A stretch of 64,000 nt of DNA, taken from Candidatus Electrothrix gigas. Lineage in GTDB: Bacteria; Desulfobacterota; Desulfobulbia; Desulfobulbales; Desulfobulbaceae. Below the pieces are notes generated by a model, which was not told the DNA's origin, made no database searches, and saw only the letters and a list, made by a program, of their open reading frames with translations. A program made the position numbers and the translations under genes. The stretch lies in NCBI GenBank assembly GCA_022766165.1, contig QYLO01000005.1, positions 31,793 to 95,792 of the forward strand, read 5' to 3'. Of this stretch, positions 62,978 to 64,000 are shown in pieces. Numbering within the stretch: the first letter of the stretch is position 1; each line of letters starts with the position of its first letter.

Positions 62978-63523
62978 TTGAAACGGCTACTTATTATGAC
63001 AGGAGTGGTGTGCATCTGCGTTTTCCGTGCAACACCCGTCACCGAACAAGGCGCAAAGATTCTCGTATTCATGCAAGCCCTCGCAATCAGAGCACACGCA
63101 AAGATCCCGAGTCTCGAACTTCTTTCTTCTCTCGTCGGTGTCAGTGCGTCGTCTCAAGAGTTTAAGGACGTGCTGAAGGACTACCATTTTGCAGAGAATA
63201 CAAAAAGGGATAATGAAAGAGATAAGTCATGGGGAACAGGCGGAGTATTCTTCGTCAAACTGAGGAGCGGACGTATCCAGGTCGGCATGCGTCCTCCTTC
63301 TGATGCCACGAACATGCCTGTATATCCGGGGGAACTGCCGAAAAGGCTGAAGGCCGGTGACTCAATCGACAATATCCTCAAAAAATTAGGCGCGCCATTG
63401 AGCACAGCTCATGATCCTGACGCATATTACGTGATGAACTTTGCAGGAATTACTGTGATCACAATGGGAGGAAAGCTCTTTGAGGTTTGGCTGCTTCCAT
63501 CGGAAACCGACAAGGCGGAATAA
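62978..63523 (+). CDS. exported protein of unknown function
   Basis: A 181-residue protein. TTG 62978 gives a plausible signal peptide (KRLLIMTGVVCICVFRATPV); ATG 62996 is the alternative but loses the basic end. The mature part has a helical start (TEQGAKILVFMQALAIRAHAKIPSLELLSSLVG), then a beta-rich region (GGVFFVKLRSGRIQVGMRPPS, YYVMNFAGITVITMGGKLFEVWLL). A spacer with LKAGDSIDNILKKLGAP resembles the turn in SmpA/OmlA-like or bacterial immunity proteins, but I cannot assign it. Confidence 0.6.
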   Translation: MKRLLIMTGVVCICVFRATPVTEQGAKILVFMQALAIRAHAKIPSLELLSSLVGVSASSQEFKDVLKDYHFAENTKRDNERDKSWGTGGVFFVKLRSGRIQVGMRPPSDATNMPVYPGELPKRLKAGDSIDNILKKLGAPLSTAHDPDAYYVMNFAGITVITMGGKLFEVWLLPSETDKAE

Positions 63524-63634
63524 TGAAGAGAGAGGCTGTTATGAGCATTTCAGCGGAAAGATAGCAGGTAACTTCACCAAGCAGGAAAACATCTTTAATG
63601 AACGTACACTACACGTACACGAAGCGAGGAGACT

Positions 63635-63919
63635 ATGACGGATAAAGTAATCAGAGCAGGCATCCTTTCAGATACCCATTTAACCCGTCCCAGTCAGGAT
63701 TTTATCACGGCTGCCCAACAATGTTTTGCCAACTGCGAAGTGATTATCCACGCTGGTGATCTGACCGATATATCAGTACTGGACATATTTTCCGATAAAA
63801 CCGTGTATGCCGTCCACGGCAACTGTTGCGGGAGAACAAGTCATGCCAGTCTTCCACAAGAACAACGTTTTCAGTGGGTGCGATTAAAAGTGCGGTTTTT
63901 TCGATTATCCGGTGCATAA
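63635..63919 (+). pseudogene. truncated YfcE/MJ0936-type metallophosphoesterase
   Basis: A 94-codon gene beginning behind GAGGAG. It shows the first three metal motifs of the small calcineurin-like phosphodiesterases: ILSDTHL, HAGDLTD and AVHGNCCGR. The third is normally GN(C/N)D; here the Asp is Cys. After PQEQRF the sequence leaves the family and stops, so the C-terminal half with the metal-binding His motifs (HG, GHTH) is missing; the usual length is ~150-180 residues. The remaining 81 bases of the window do not restore it in another frame. Probably inactive. Confidence 0.7.
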
Positions 63920-64000
63920 CGGCTTATCTTTCTGTTAGAGTAGTTTCTCTGAAAGAGAAACAGAAAGTAATCATCAGGGTGTGCCGCCCGTTCATATAAT

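Overview
The window looks like a chromosomal segment of a Gram-negative, didermic, probably anaerobic member of the Desulfobacterota. I infer a Desulfobulbales-type organism from gene style and neighbourhood, such as an HU-like/DUF4469 protein, the bi-domain oxidoreductase/heparinase exopolysaccharide module and the Na/Pi symporter. No 16S rRNA or other decisive marker is present, so the assignment is tentative. Housekeeping genes frame a very large surface-polysaccharide locus.

Layout. 1-1196 (minus): start of a division gene (ftsL-like) and rsmH. 1755-3230 (plus): trpC and trpF. 3272-46336 (plus, about 43 kb): polysaccharide locus. Its first part (3272-13770) is the envelope machinery: a Wzy_C/TPR membrane protein, a Val-Pro-repeat exported protein, a beta-barrel, a Wza-like export protein, a Wzz/BY-kinase and a CapD-type dehydratase. 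Next come nucleotide-sugar genes: gmd, wecB, wecC, a DUF4838 protein, and rfbF-rfbG-3,5-epimerase-C-methyltransferase-reductase for a CDP-linked branched deoxysugar. The middle (26284-36579) is AT-rich and mosaic. It holds the Wzx flippase, Wzy polymerase, glycosyltransferases and a CapK-like ligase, interleaved with broken gene pieces, a VapBC-like toxin-antitoxin pair and internal duplications. The last part (36576-46336) is a bi-domain oxidoreductase, an AlbA_2/winged-helix protein, a MITE-like element, a GT4, a formyltransferase, a polysaccharide deacetylase, an epimerase, a heparinase II/III protein and a PglC-like initiating phosphoglycosyl transferase.

46539-49191 (plus) carries rpe, a small membrane protein and pgi. 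49235-56905 (minus) is a tight five-gene operon: two paralogous porins, a small PstS-like binding protein, an orphan family-5 substrate-binding protein, and a 1037-residue fusion of a periplasmic ligand-binding domain to an MscS-type channel. Upstream of it is a separately terminated Na/Pi symporter with a PhoU-like tail. 59242-60914 is ruvAB, followed by a minus-strand HU-like/DUF4469 gene, a palindromic repeat cluster, two unknown small proteins and a truncated metallophosphoesterase.

How it fits together. An initiating sugar phosphate would be loaded by the PglC-like enzyme and extended by the glycosyltransferases with ManNAcA-, GDP-mannose-derived and branched CDP-deoxysugars. The unit would be flipped by Wzx, polymerised by Wzy, and exported through Wzc/Wza and the barrel. 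The most unusual items are the ligand-binding/MscS fusion channel with its operon, and the repeated pattern in the mosaic region where a decayed copy of a gene's 5' end is followed by foreign cargo and then the intact gene.
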